Source of the DNA: VRUE01 sp963699225
Lineage (GTDB): Bacteria > Actinomycetota > Thermoleophilia > Solirubrobacterales > 70-9
DNA length: 64,000 bases
NCBI GenBank assembly: GCA_963699225.1
Contig: OY969423.1
Location: 372,001-436,000, forward strand
Reading direction: 5' to 3'
Shown here: in pieces, positions 50,371-59,361 of the stretch
How positions within the stretch are numbered: the stretch's first letter is position 1
Layout: the number at the start of each line of letters is the position of its first letter
Program-made: the position numbers and the translations under genes
Notes under the pieces: model-generated
The model's database searches: none
What the model was told of the DNA's origin: nothing
Seen by the model: only the letters and a program-made list of their open reading frames with translations

Positions 50371-51513
50371 CTACTCGGCGAAGGCGAGCGAGAGAACTTC
50401 GTCGCAGCGCCGTGCCCAGGAGTTGCGCTCGACGAAGCACTGCCGTGCAGGCTCGTCCATCGGCCCAGCGTCGAGCGCCTGTCGCACCGCACCGACGAAG
50501 TCGCCCCCGGGGGCGGCAAGCGAGACGGGTCCCTCGATCCCATGTAGGGGGGGCAGATCGGTTGCCGCCACGGGACCACCTCCGGCCAGGTACTCGTAGA
50601 TCTTCAACGGGCTCATCGCCTCGGTCAGCGGTAGGCGGTGGTGGGGTAGCAGGCACGCGTCTGCCGCCAGCGCGAGCGCTGCCACCTGCGATCGCGACAC
50701 CGTTCCGGCGAGGAAGACGTTTGGCGCATCCTCGACGGCGGCCAGGTGGGCGTGGTCGGCGACTGGCCCGGCGAGCACGATCGTCCCCTCCGGCCAGGCG
50801 CGAGCGACGTCGAGCACGGCGTCGGTATCGAGGCGCGAATCCAGTGTGCCTACGTAGAAGAAGCGCGGTCCCGGCAGTTTGGCCATCCACTCCGGTGGCT
50901 GGTCGATATCGAGCCACTGGGCGGGGTCAACGCCGTTGGGGACGACCGCCGCGGGCCCGCGCGGGGCGATCCGCTCGACGATCGCCTCGGTGACGGCACA
51001 AACGCGAGTTCCCTGCGCCGAGATCCGCTCGTAGGCGACCCGGTAGGCGGGGTGCCAGCGCTGGTAGGTGGGATGGACGGCCCAGTCGTCGGTGGCGAGC
51101 AAGGTGACCGGGCCCGCCCACTCGAGCGCCGCGAAGGCGGCGACGAACGGATGCGCGGTGATGACCGCTGGCCGCTCTAGACCGCGCCTCTCGGCTGCCC
51201 GCTGCAGCCGCCGCCCGTAGCTCGCGTAGTACCGCTCCAGGTCGCTGAGGCGGACCGGATCGCGACGGCGCAGGCGCAGCGGTTGGTAGTGCCCGACGCG
51301 ATCGCTTGCCGGGAACGGCTCCGCCCTCCGCAGGAGGCCCTTGGCCAGCTTGACCGGAGCGCTGCGGGGCTGGTCGCAGATCAGCAGGTTGCGGATCCGC
51401 GCGTCGTCGATCAGGGCGAGCGCGACGCGGTCCTGGGGAAAGCACATGCCGCGCTGCTGGGCGGCAGCCCAGGTGATGTCGTCGAAGGTGAAGATCACGT
51501 CGCTGTGTCCCAT
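50371..51513 (-). CDS. GT4/GT1-type glycosyltransferase
   Basis: A 380-residue retaining GT-B glycosyltransferase. The C-terminal half shows the family signature: VVPNGVDPAQWLDID, FFYVGTLDSRLDTDAVLDVARAWPEG, then ADACLLPHHRLPLTEAMSPLKIYEYLAGGGPVAATDLPPL with the SPLKxYEYLA nucleotide-binding motif. The N-terminal MGHSDVIFTFDDITW is the first Rossmann domain. I chose ATG 51513; the open frame continues upstream but loses any likeness to the family. It is divergent from the flippase gene. Confidence 0.85.
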   Translation of the reverse strand: MGHSDVIFTFDDITWAAAQQRGMCFPQDRVALALIDDARIRNLLICDQPRSAPVKLAKGLLRRAEPFPASDRVGHYQPLRLRRRDPVRLSDLERYYASYGRRLQRAAERRGLERPAVITAHPFVAAFAALEWAGPVTLLATDDWAVHPTYQRWHPAYRVAYERISAQGTRVCAVTEAIVERIAPRGPAAVVPNGVDPAQWLDIDQPPEWMAKLPGPRFFYVGTLDSRLDTDAVLDVARAWPEGTIVLAGPVADHAHLAAVEDAPNVFLAGTVSRSQVAALALAADACLLPHHRLPLTEAMSPLKIYEYLAGGGPVAATDLPPLHGIEGPVSLAAPGGDFVGAVRQALDAGPMDEPARQCFVERNSWARRCDEVLSLAFAE

Positions 51514-51622
51514 CTGAGCAGAGAACGAGCGGCGCTCGATGTCGCTTGCGGAGCGCAAGTCGGGTCTCGCCTCACGCGTTCTTCTGTAGAGGCTCGAGTG
51601 GGCCTTGGCAGAGCACGATCCG

Positions 51623-53161
51623 ATGAGCAGATACGAGACCGAACGCCCCGAGCTGTCCCATGACGACCTCAAGCAGGCCGCGGTCTCGGGGGTCCGCTGG
51701 ACGACCGCGGCGCGGGTCGCCACTGAAGTCGTCACGCTCGCCTCCGCGATCGTGCTTGCCCGTCTCGTCGCCCCTTCGGAGTTCGGCGAGGCGGTCGTGC
51801 CGCTGATCTTCGTCCCGCTTGCGGTGATCTTCACCTTCGAGGGCGTCGGCAGCGCCCTCGTCCAGCGCAAGGAGATCGACCATACGCACGTCGAGGCGGC
51901 GATGCTCGCCAGCATCCTGACCGGCGCCGTGCTCAGCGCGGCCACGTTCCTGCTCGCCGACCCGGTCGGTGGACGGCTCTTCGGCAAGGCCTCGGCGGAA
52001 CTGCTGCAGGTGATCTCGCCGGTCTTCCTGCTGGCGGGCCTCGGCTCGGTCTCGCGCGGCTTGCTCTGGCGCCAGCTCGACTTCCGCCGCGTCAGCGTGA
52101 TCGAAATGATCTCGTTGGCGCTCGGTTCCGTCGCCGCGGTGGCGATGGCCGTGGCCGGCCTGGCCGCGGAGGCAATCGTGCTCGGGGCGCTGGTCGGTGC
52201 CTTCGTCAGCGCGGTGCTGCTGTTTGTCTCGGTGCCGCCGCCAATGCCCCGGTTCCACCGCGAGGCAATGCGAGACGTGATGGGCTTCGGCCTGCCCGCA
52301 TCGGCCGCCGGCCTCACCTATGTCGCGGTCAGTAACGCGACTCTCGCGGTCGCGGCGGTGCGCCTCTCCGCTCTCCAGGTCGGCCTCTACTGGCGCGCCT
52401 TCCAACTCGGCGTCGTCTACCAGGACAAGATCAGCGGGATCATGATGCGCCTCGCCTTTCCGATCTACTCGCGGACCAGCGACATCGACGAGCTGCGCCG
52501 CTTTCACGAGCGCGCGACCCGCATCCACGCCGCCGTGCTGCTGCCGCTCCTCTCGCTGCTGATCGTGCTCGCCCCGGACCTGGTGCCGTGGGTTTTCGGC
52601 GAGCGCTGGGCACCCGCCGCCGGCGCTGTGCAGGTTCTCGCCATCGCCGGAATGATCGCCGCCGTCCTCACCGGCTATCCGCAGATCCTCCTCGCGGCCG
52701 GGCGGCCACGGGCGCTGCTGGTCTTCAACCTGGCCCTGCTCGTCCTCTACGTGGCCTCCTCCTGGGTCGCGGCGCCCTACGGGATCATCGCCCTCTCCTG
52801 GACCGTCGTCGGGGTCCACGTGGCGATGATCGTCGCCGTCTACGGCATCCTCTTCAGGCGCTTGCTGGGTATACCGATCGGTCGCCTCGTCAGCGACCTG
52901 CTGCCAGCGGTGGCCTGCAGCTTGGCACTGCTTGCCGTCGCGACCCCCCTGGCGGGATTGCTGCGGGGAATAGGCACGCCCGTGTCACTGCTGGCGCTCA
53001 CGGTTGGTCTCGTCGGGGGGATCGCCTACTGCAGTGCCCTGCGCAGCTTCTTCCCGCGTGTCTGGAACGACATCGTGCAGTTGATCGCAAGGGTCCTGCC
53101 GGCCGGCGCGCGGACGGTGCAGTTCCGGCGCATCGCGATGCGCAGCGTAGGGGAGGCTTGA
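51623..53161 (+). CDS. Wzx-like polysaccharide flippase
   Basis: A 512-residue polytopic membrane protein (about 14 hydrophobic helices) of the MOP/polysaccharide-synthase flippase group. The N-terminus AVSGVRWTTAARVATEVVTLASAIVLARLVAPSEFGEAVVPLIF is the usual first helix pair, with GLPASAAGLTYVAVSN and YQDKISGIMMRLAFPIYSR in the second half. It is expected to move lipid-linked oligosaccharide across the membrane. ATG 51623 is preferred to an in-frame TTG at 51605; both have weak ribosome sites. The next gene begins one base after its stop. Confidence 0.85.
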   Translation: MSRYETERPELSHDDLKQAAVSGVRWTTAARVATEVVTLASAIVLARLVAPSEFGEAVVPLIFVPLAVIFTFEGVGSALVQRKEIDHTHVEAAMLASILTGAVLSAATFLLADPVGGRLFGKASAELLQVISPVFLLAGLGSVSRGLLWRQLDFRRVSVIEMISLALGSVAAVAMAVAGLAAEAIVLGALVGAFVSAVLLFVSVPPPMPRFHREAMRDVMGFGLPASAAGLTYVAVSNATLAVAAVRLSALQVGLYWRAFQLGVVYQDKISGIMMRLAFPIYSRTSDIDELRRFHERATRIHAAVLLPLLSLLIVLAPDLVPWVFGERWAPAAGAVQVLAIAGMIAAVLTGYPQILLAAGRPRALLVFNLALLVLYVASSWVAAPYGIIALSWTVVGVHVAMIVAVYGILFRRLLGIPIGRLVSDLLPAVACSLALLAVATPLAGLLRGIGTPVSLLALTVGLVGGIAYCSALRSFFPRVWNDIVQLIARVLPAGARTVQFRRIAMRSVGEA

Positions 53162-53162
53162 G

Positions 53163-55076
53163 GTGTGCGGAATCGCCGGCACCGTCCGCCACGACGGACG
53201 GGACGCCAACCCTGCCCTGGTAGAGCGGATGTGCGCGGCGCTCGAGCACCGCGGCCCGGACGCGCGCGGCATCCACGCCGACGGACCGGTTGGGCTGGGC
53301 ATTCAACGCCTGCGCGTGGTCGACCTCGAGGGCGGCGACCAGCCGATCTACAACGAGGACCGCTCGATTGCCGTCGTCCTCAACGGCGAGATCTACAACT
53401 TCCGCGAGCTGCGCCGCCGACTCGAGGCGGCGGGCCATCGCTTTCGCACCGAGGGCGACACCGAGGTGATCGTCCACCTCTACGAGGAGGAGGGGGTCGA
53501 TTGCGTCCGCTCGCTCGACGGCATGTTCGCGTTTGCTCTTTGGGACGGGCCTCGGCGGCGCTTGCTCATCGCCCGTGACCGGGTCGGCAAGAAGCCGCTG
53601 TTTTACTCGCTGCACAAAGGGGCGCTGAGCTTCGCCTCGGAGCTGCGGGCCCTGCTCCGCGACGAGGAGGTCCCCCGCGAGATCGACGAGCAGGCGCTCG
53701 ACTGCTACCTCGCTTACGGCTATGTGCCGGCGCCGCTGAGCGCCTTCCGGGCGGTTCGCAAGCTGCCGCCCGCGACGAGGATGGTCTATGAGGGGGGACG
53801 CATCACCCAGGAGCGCTACTGGCAGCTCGACTACGCCCGCAAGCACCCGGTAGCGGATGCTCGCGAGCTGCACGCGCCGCTGCGCGAGACGCTGAGCCGT
53901 GCGGTCCGCCGCCGCCTCGTCTCCGACGTGCCGCTGGGCGCTTTCCTCTCCGGGGGGATCGACTCGTCGGCCGTGGTGGCCGCGATGGCACAGGAGATGG
54001 GGGAGCCGGTGCGCACCTTCTCGATCGGCTTTGACTCCGAGCGCTTCGACGAGCTTTCGCATGCTCGCCAGGTGTCTGAGCTCTACGGCACCGAGCACGA
54101 GGAGCTGCAGGTGCGCCCCGATGCGATCTCGATCGCCCCGCTGATCGCTCGTCATCACGGAGAGCCTTTTGCAGACTCCTCCTCGATCCCCAGCTTCTAC
54201 CTCGCCGAGATGACCAGGCGCAGTGTCACCGTTGCCCTCAACGGCGATGGCGGCGACGAGTCGTTCGCCGGCTACACCCGCTACGCGGCCAATGTCCTGG
54301 CTGGGCGCCTGGAGGCCATTCCGGCACCCCTTCGCCGCCTCGGCGCAGGCTTTGCCGCGCGCCTGCCGGAAGGCAAGGAGGAGCAGGGCCTGCTCAACCG
54401 GGCACGTCGACTCGGCGGCTCGCTCGGCCTCGACGGCCCGGGCCGCTACGAGCGCTACGTCTCGCTCTTCGATCGCGATCGCCGCGCTTCTCTCTACCGC
54501 GACGACTATGCGGCGTCCCTAGTGGGCCCCTCGATCGTTGCCGAGGCGATCGCCCAGCCCTGGCGCGAGGCCTCGGGGAACGATCGCCTCGACGTCCTGC
54601 TAGAGGTCGACGTGCGCAGCTACCTGCCGGGCGATCTGTTGGCCAAGATCGACATCGCGACGATGGCGCACTCGCTGGAGGCGCGCTCACCCTTCCTCGA
54701 TCCCGAGATGATGCAGTTCGCTGCCTCGATCCCCGCCGAGCTGAAGCTGCACGGCATGGAGAAGAAGCTGATCCTGCGCGACGCACTGCGGGCCTGGTTG
54801 CCGGATTCGATCCTCGACCGGCCCAAGCAGGGGTTCTCGGTGCCGCTGGCGGAGTGGCTGCGCGGGGACCTGCGCGAGTACTCGCGTGACGTGCTGCTCG
54901 ACCCCGCCGCTTTCTGGCGCGACAGGTACCGCTCCGATGCTGTCCAAGGGCTGCTCGACGGCCACCAGGCCGGTGAAGACCACTCGCAACGCATCTGGGC
55001 GCTGCTGATGATCGAGCTCTGGCGGACCGAGGTGCTGGACGAGCGCCCGTCCCCAGTTTCTGCCGCGGTCGCCTGA
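53163..55076 (+). CDS. asnB: Glutamine-dependent asparagine synthase-like amidotransferase (first copy)
   Basis: A 637-residue class II amidotransferase with a synthetase domain. The GTG start makes Cys2 (MCGIAGTVR), the N-terminal nucleophile that takes ammonia from glutamine; EIYNFRELRRRLEAAGHRF follows. The ATP pyrophosphatase SGGIDSSAVVAAM is the PP-loop at about residue 263, then FPDSSSIPSF-like DSSSIPSFYLAEM. A DVPLGAFLSGG core is intact. In polysaccharide loci such enzymes may amidate uronic acids or peptide parts of the glycan; true asparagine synthesis is also possible. A second copy lies at 59362. Confidence 0.85.
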   Translation: MCGIAGTVRHDGRDANPALVERMCAALEHRGPDARGIHADGPVGLGIQRLRVVDLEGGDQPIYNEDRSIAVVLNGEIYNFRELRRRLEAAGHRFRTEGDTEVIVHLYEEEGVDCVRSLDGMFAFALWDGPRRRLLIARDRVGKKPLFYSLHKGALSFASELRALLRDEEVPREIDEQALDCYLAYGYVPAPLSAFRAVRKLPPATRMVYEGGRITQERYWQLDYARKHPVADARELHAPLRETLSRAVRRRLVSDVPLGAFLSGGIDSSAVVAAMAQEMGEPVRTFSIGFDSERFDELSHARQVSELYGTEHEELQVRPDAISIAPLIARHHGEPFADSSSIPSFYLAEMTRRSVTVALNGDGGDESFAGYTRYAANVLAGRLEAIPAPLRRLGAGFAARLPEGKEEQGLLNRARRLGGSLGLDGPGRYERYVSLFDRDRRASLYRDDYAASLVGPSIVAEAIAQPWREASGNDRLDVLLEVDVRSYLPGDLLAKIDIATMAHSLEARSPFLDPEMMQFAASIPAELKLHGMEKKLILRDALRAWLPDSILDRPKQGFSVPLAEWLRGDLREYSRDVLLDPAAFWRDRYRSDAVQGLLDGHQAGEDHSQRIWALLMIELWRTEVLDERPSPVSAAVA

Positions 55077-55083
55077 GCGCGCT

Positions 55084-56085
55084 TCAGCGCGGTTCGATCG
55101 CCCGCTGCGGCGGCCTGCCGAACGGCGGCGCCTCGCGGCCGAGCAGGGTCGCCAGGGCGCGCCGCTGCGCAGCGGCGCGCCCACCCTCGCCGCGCAGCGA
55201 GAAGACGCACCAGCGCAGCAGGTGGCGGGCGGCGATCGCGGTGAGGAAGGCAGCCCGGCGCGGCGGGTTGAAATGCTTGGCCGCGTATTGGCTGCGGGCG
55301 AAGGCCAGCTGGGCCTCCATCCGAGGGGAGGCGTCGGTTTTGCCGCCGTAGTGGGCGATGGTCACTTGGGGGAAGTGGCGGATCTCCCAGCCTGCTCGCT
55401 TCACCCGCAGGCAGAGATCGACCTCCTCCGAGTAGAAAAAGAAGCGCTCGTCGAGCAACCCGGCGCTCTCCAGCGCCTCGCGGCGGATCAGCATGAACGA
55501 GCCCGAGGTCCAGTCGCAGGAGAATTCCCGGTCATAGCGGGCGAGGTCCAGCTCGCATTCACCGAAGCGGCTGGCCAGGCGCGACAGGCGCTCGGGGCCA
55601 ATCGCCTCGCCGACAGCGCGTCCGACGCTGGGGAAGCGCCGCGCGGTCGGCCAGAGTCGGCCCTGCTCGTCGACCTGGCGACAGCCTGCCAGGCCGACCT
55701 CGGGGTGCTCGTCCAGCTCGCTGACGAGGTCGGCAAGCGTGCCCGCGAGGATCTCGGTGTCGGGATTGAGCAGGAGGAGGTAGCGGGCGTCGGCGCTCAT
55801 CAGGCCGCGGTTGTTGGCGTGGGCGAAGCCACGGTTGGCGCAGCGGATGGCGCGTACTCCCTCGAAGTGCTGGGCTGCTCGCTGGGCGGAGCCGTCGTCA
55901 CCGTTGTCGACGACGACCACGTCGAGGGCAAGCGCTCCAGCCTGCGCGCGCAGGCTGGAGAGGGCTGGTTCGAGCCAGGACCAGCTGTTGTGCGAGACGA
56001 TCACGGCGCAGACGTCGTACGGCGAGCAGCCTTCCTCCCTGGCGCGCTGCGATGACTCGACCATATCCACCGGCGAGGGCCCCAC
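55084..56085 (-). CDS. GT2-family glycosyltransferase
   Basis: A 333-residue inverting glycosyltransferase. DVCAVIVSHNSWSWLEPALSSLR begins the GT-A domain, VVVVDNGDDGS holds the nucleotide-binding Asp, LLLNPDTEIL is the DxD-like metal site and RRFPSVGRAVGEAIG, DERFFFYSEEVDLCLRVKRAGW are the acceptor and catalytic helices. It resembles rhamnosyl- or galactofuranosyl-type transferases. The GTG at 56085 shares a base with the ligase stop (TAGTG) and has GAGGAG six bases upstream. It converges with the first asnB. Confidence 0.88.
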   Translation of the reverse strand: MGPSPVDMVESSQRAREEGCSPYDVCAVIVSHNSWSWLEPALSSLRAQAGALALDVVVVDNGDDGSAQRAAQHFEGVRAIRCANRGFAHANNRGLMSADARYLLLLNPDTEILAGTLADLVSELDEHPEVGLAGCRQVDEQGRLWPTARRFPSVGRAVGEAIGPERLSRLASRFGECELDLARYDREFSCDWTSGSFMLIRREALESAGLLDERFFFYSEEVDLCLRVKRAGWEIRHFPQVTIAHYGGKTDASPRMEAQLAFARSQYAAKHFNPPRRAAFLTAIAARHLLRWCVFSLRGEGGRAAAQRRALATLLGREAPPFGRPPQRAIEPR

Positions 56086-57485
56086 TAGCCGCTCCTCGCA
56101 TTGGACACCCAGCCTGGGACCGCGAAGCCGTCCGGGCGGCTGGGTGGCGGCCGCAGGGCAAGGGGTTTACGCGCCGGAGCGAGTTCACGCGCCGGCGCGG
56201 TCCCACGTGCCGGCAGACAGGCCACGGCGAGGCCGAGGAAGAGGAGGAAGGTGTAGGGCACGACGGGGAAGGCGATCGTGTCGAAGGTGGCGCTTCCAAC
56301 CAGCATCATCATCGTCACCGACGCGACCGCTAGGGCCGGCGGGGCACGGGCCGGGTCGTGAGTGCGGATCGCCCGGGTGCACACCGCCAGCCCTGCGATC
56401 AGCAGCAGCGCGTAGGCGCCGACGCCGAGCCAGCCGTTGCCAATCAGGATCGACAGGTACTCGTTGTCGAGCACCCGGTAGCGCTCCGGGTCGTAGGTCT
56501 GCCAGCCGCGGCCGAGGGCGGGATGGTTGAGCACGTCCGGCCCGATCGCTTCGTAGTCGGAAAGGCGGTCACGCGAGGAGAGCGTCCCGGTCGCCGTCGA
56601 GGGGTTGAGCTGATCGCGCAATGAGCCCACCGCCGAGGGGGCGATGATCGGCATTGCCAGCATCAGCATGACCCCGATCGGGGCGAGGCGAAGCATTCTT
56701 CGTGGGCGGAAGACGATGAAGGGGAGCAGACCGGCGGCCAAAATCATCGGCCCGGTCTTTCGCTGCGTAGCGAAAACGCCGGCGAGCAGGATCGCCGTCG
56801 CGATCAGGTAGAGCACCCGGCGCGCTTTAGTCGAGGTGTAGAGGCCGCCCGCGATCGCGAAGGGGACCGCCATCGCGAGCAGCTGCGTGGTCGCCAGCGG
56901 GTGGATCGTCGGACCGAGGATCGGGATCCGGCCGGTCGAGTCCTTTTCGTGGGCGATTGCCGGCAGGCTGAAGCCGCCCGGAAAGAGTTTGCCGCCGATT
57001 TCGTAGAAGGGGTTGTAGCCCATCCGGTACTCCCAGATCGTGCCGAGAGCGGCGATACAGCCGAGGCCGACGATGAGCGGGACGAAAGCGCGCACCTCTT
57101 TGGGGCGCAGCGCCGAGGCGGCGACGACGAAGACCGCAACGAAGGACAGCAGCAGCATCAGCTTTTTCAGGCCCAACCCGAGCTCGCCGTTGATCTGCAG
57201 CGTGTTGGCGTTGAGCAGGAGGCTCGCCACCGCCGTGACGACGAAGAGCAGGATCGCGCCGTGCAATACCGTGCCGGAAAGGCGCGGTCGGGTCTCGCCG
57301 CGGAGTACCGCAAGGGAAATCAGCCAGATACCGAGGATCAGGACGACGAGGGGGCGGTCCGGCTTGGCGGCCGTGATCGTCACCGCATCGAACGGGACCA
57401 AGAAGAGCATCGCCAGGAAAAGCGCGATGCTCCACGGCAGCAGTCGCGTCGTGCGCGGCCAGAGGTCGAGGCCTTGGGCGCCCAT
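56085..57485 (-). CDS. O-antigen-ligase-like membrane protein
   Basis: A 466-residue protein with about 12 helices of the O-antigen ligase/WaaL-Wzy group. The large outer loop between later helices holds LSDYEAIGPDVLNHPALGRGWQTYDPERYRVLDNEYLSILIGNGWLG, matching the GxGxG...DNxxL region of Wzy_C-type polymerase/ligase proteins. It should polymerise or ligate lipid-linked glycan. The C-terminal 40 residues are Pro/Arg-rich. The next minus-strand gene upstream is Wzz-like, eight bases away, as in many glycan loci. Confidence 0.85.
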   Translation of the reverse strand: MGAQGLDLWPRTTRLLPWSIALFLAMLFLVPFDAVTITAAKPDRPLVVLILGIWLISLAVLRGETRPRLSGTVLHGAILLFVVTAVASLLLNANTLQINGELGLGLKKLMLLLSFVAVFVVAASALRPKEVRAFVPLIVGLGCIAALGTIWEYRMGYNPFYEIGGKLFPGGFSLPAIAHEKDSTGRIPILGPTIHPLATTQLLAMAVPFAIAGGLYTSTKARRVLYLIATAILLAGVFATQRKTGPMILAAGLLPFIVFRPRRMLRLAPIGVMLMLAMPIIAPSAVGSLRDQLNPSTATGTLSSRDRLSDYEAIGPDVLNHPALGRGWQTYDPERYRVLDNEYLSILIGNGWLGVGAYALLLIAGLAVCTRAIRTHDPARAPPALAVASVTMMMLVGSATFDTIAFPVVPYTFLLFLGLAVACLPARGTAPARELAPARKPLALRPPPSRPDGFAVPGWVSNARSG

Positions 57486-57493
57486 GACAGGCC

Positions 57494-58360
57494 CTATCGG
57501 TGGTGGGGGCGAGGCTCCGCGGCCGAGATGCCGGGCCGCGTGCCCAGGCGCGGGTGGCGCAGGAGATCGTCGCCAGGGTAGGGCGACTGTGGCTCAGGCT
57601 CCTGCTCGGGCTCGGGCTCGACGGGCTGCGCGTTGGCGTCCCTGTCCGTGCGCCACTGGCGAACGAAGCCGGAGCCGAGGACGATCAGGGCGCAGAGGAC
57701 GATCAGGGTGCCGAGGAAAGCCAGGGCGGCAAGGATCGGGCTGGCGCCACTGTTGACCGTGCCGCCCTCGGGATCGCCGAGGGCGGTGACGGTGATCTGC
57801 CGCCCCTTCGGGATCCCGGCGTCGAGGTCGTTGACGTAGCCGGTCAGGACAGAGGAGGCGGCGGTCGCGAGCTTGATCGCTCCGTCTGCGTCGGGTGCCT
57901 GCGTGTAGATCGAGATGATCGGCAGGCTCAGCTGGGCGTCGAAGACCAGCCTGTAGATGGCGTTCTCTTCGGTTAGCTGGTTGGCTCGCGGCCCGGCCGG
58001 CACCGCCTGGTAAGTGGAGCGGTCGGTGAGGGTGCTGAAGGGACCTTCGGCGGCGATCTGGGTCGGCGAGAGCCCCATCTTGTGAGCGATCGCCGAGCGC
58101 GCCTCGGCGCTGCTCATGTACTGGGCGAGGACGACTGCCCGGTTGGCGAGCGGCGCCGGGTCCTTTTCCACGTCGGCGATCGCCGACGTGGAGGAGTCGA
58201 CCAGGACCTGAGAGGTGGCCGCCCCGCTGAGCAGCGCCTTCGTTTCGAAGGAGGGGAGGCTGTAGCTGGTGGAGATGCCGACGAGCAGCGCCAGGACGAT
58301 CGCGCCGATCACCCAGCGGCGCCGGGCCCACAACTCGTTGATGATTCTGACGGCGTCCAT
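57494..58360 (-). CDS. Wzz-like polysaccharide chain-length regulator
   Basis: A 288-residue protein with the Wzz layout: a membrane helix near the N-terminus (about residues 17-37, WVIGAIVLALLVGISTSYSL), a helical outer domain of about 165 residues, and a second helix at about residues 205-228 followed by a cytoplasmic Pro/Glu-rich tail. There is no kinase domain. It should set the length of the polymer with the ligase/polymerase encoded just downstream. Divergent from the GT2 gene at 58457, with 96 bases between. Confidence 0.8.
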   Translation of the reverse strand: MDAVRIINELWARRRWVIGAIVLALLVGISTSYSLPSFETKALLSGAATSQVLVDSSTSAIADVEKDPAPLANRAVVLAQYMSSAEARSAIAHKMGLSPTQIAAEGPFSTLTDRSTYQAVPAGPRANQLTEENAIYRLVFDAQLSLPIISIYTQAPDADGAIKLATAASSVLTGYVNDLDAGIPKGRQITVTALGDPEGGTVNSGASPILAALAFLGTLIVLCALIVLGSGFVRQWRTDRDANAQPVEPEPEQEPEPQSPYPGDDLLRHPRLGTRPGISAAEPRPHHR

Positions 58361-58456
58361 AAGGTGGTTGCTGAAAGGTCAACGGCCGAGCTGGCCCGTA
58401 CTTTCATGGAACTTCGAGAACTTCGGAAGCAGCGTCGTCCCACAGCCGTTTTTTAG

Positions 58457-59359
58457 GTGATGACAGGCTCAGACGCCCAGCGCCTTCTCGTGATCAGCCC
58501 CGTGCGCAACGAGGCCGCGCACCTCGAGCTCGTGGTCGCGGCGATGGCGGCGCAGACCCGGCCGCCGGACGAGTGGGTCGTCGTCGACGACGGTTCGGAT
58601 GATGGCACCGGAGAGCTGCTCGCAGCGCTCTCAGACTCGGTCCCCTTTATGCGGGTCGTCCAGGCCGAGCATCAGCGCGAGCCCGAAGGAGTGGACCGGC
58701 TTGCCCTCGCTGCAGCGCCGCGCGCCTTCAACTTTGGCCTGCGACAAGGTATTGACGACTTCACCCACGTCGCCAAGCTCGATGGTGACGTCGAGCTGCC
58801 GCCCGACTACTACGAAGTGCTGCTCTCGCGCTTTGCCGAGGACCAGCGGCTGGGCATCGCCTGCGGTGACCTGATCGAGCCGGTCGGCCCAGACTGGGAG
58901 CGGCTGGCAATCCCGCCCCATCACGTGCACGGTGCCCTCAAGCTCTACTCGCGTGAGTGCCTGACGGCGATCGGCGGCGTTCAGGAGCGACTTGGCTGGG
59001 ACACGATCGACGAGACGTACGCCCGCATGCGAGATTTCCGCACCCGCTCCTTCCCCGACCTGGTTGGCCGCCACCATCGCCCGGTGGCGACGGCCAGCGG
59101 CGCCCTGAGGGGCCGCGCCCGGCACGGGCGCTGCGCCTGGATCGCCCATTTCGGCCTCGGCTGGATCGCGCTGCGAAGCTTCAAGGTTGGGCTGCGGATG
59201 AGGCCTCGCGGCATCTCCGGACTGGCCTTCCTCTACGGCTATCTAGAGGCGGCCGCCAGGCGGGTTCCGCGGGTCGAGGACCGCGAGTTTCGCCGTTTCG
59301 TGCGCCGCGAGCTGCGCGGCAGGATGCGCGCGGGCCTGGCCGGATCGGCAGGGGCCTAG
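58457..59359 (+). CDS. GT2-family glycosyltransferase
   Basis: A 300-residue inverting glycosyltransferase. LLVISPVRNEAAHLELVVAAMAAQ, VVVDDGSDDGTGELL and the metal-site FTHVAKLDGDVELPPDYYEVL mark a GT-A enzyme; DTIDETYARMRDFRTRSF gives the acceptor helix. The C-terminal third (GLRMRPRGISGLAFLYGYLEAAARR) is shorter than in GT2 enzymes with membrane helices. The start is GTG 58457 or ATG 58460. The second asnB begins two bases after its stop. Confidence 0.85.
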   Translation: MMTGSDAQRLLVISPVRNEAAHLELVVAAMAAQTRPPDEWVVVDDGSDDGTGELLAALSDSVPFMRVVQAEHQREPEGVDRLALAAAPRAFNFGLRQGIDDFTHVAKLDGDVELPPDYYEVLLSRFAEDQRLGIACGDLIEPVGPDWERLAIPPHHVHGALKLYSRECLTAIGGVQERLGWDTIDETYARMRDFRTRSFPDLVGRHHRPVATASGALRGRARHGRCAWIAHFGLGWIALRSFKVGLRMRPRGISGLAFLYGYLEAAARRVPRVEDREFRRFVRRELRGRMRAGLAGSAGA

Positions 59360-59361
59360 CC

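Noticed and set aside
51514..52317. N-terminal extension of the glycosyltransferase frame at 50371
   Set aside because: The extension overlaps the divergent flippase gene on the other strand and lacks likeness to the family; the normal N-terminus begins at 51513.
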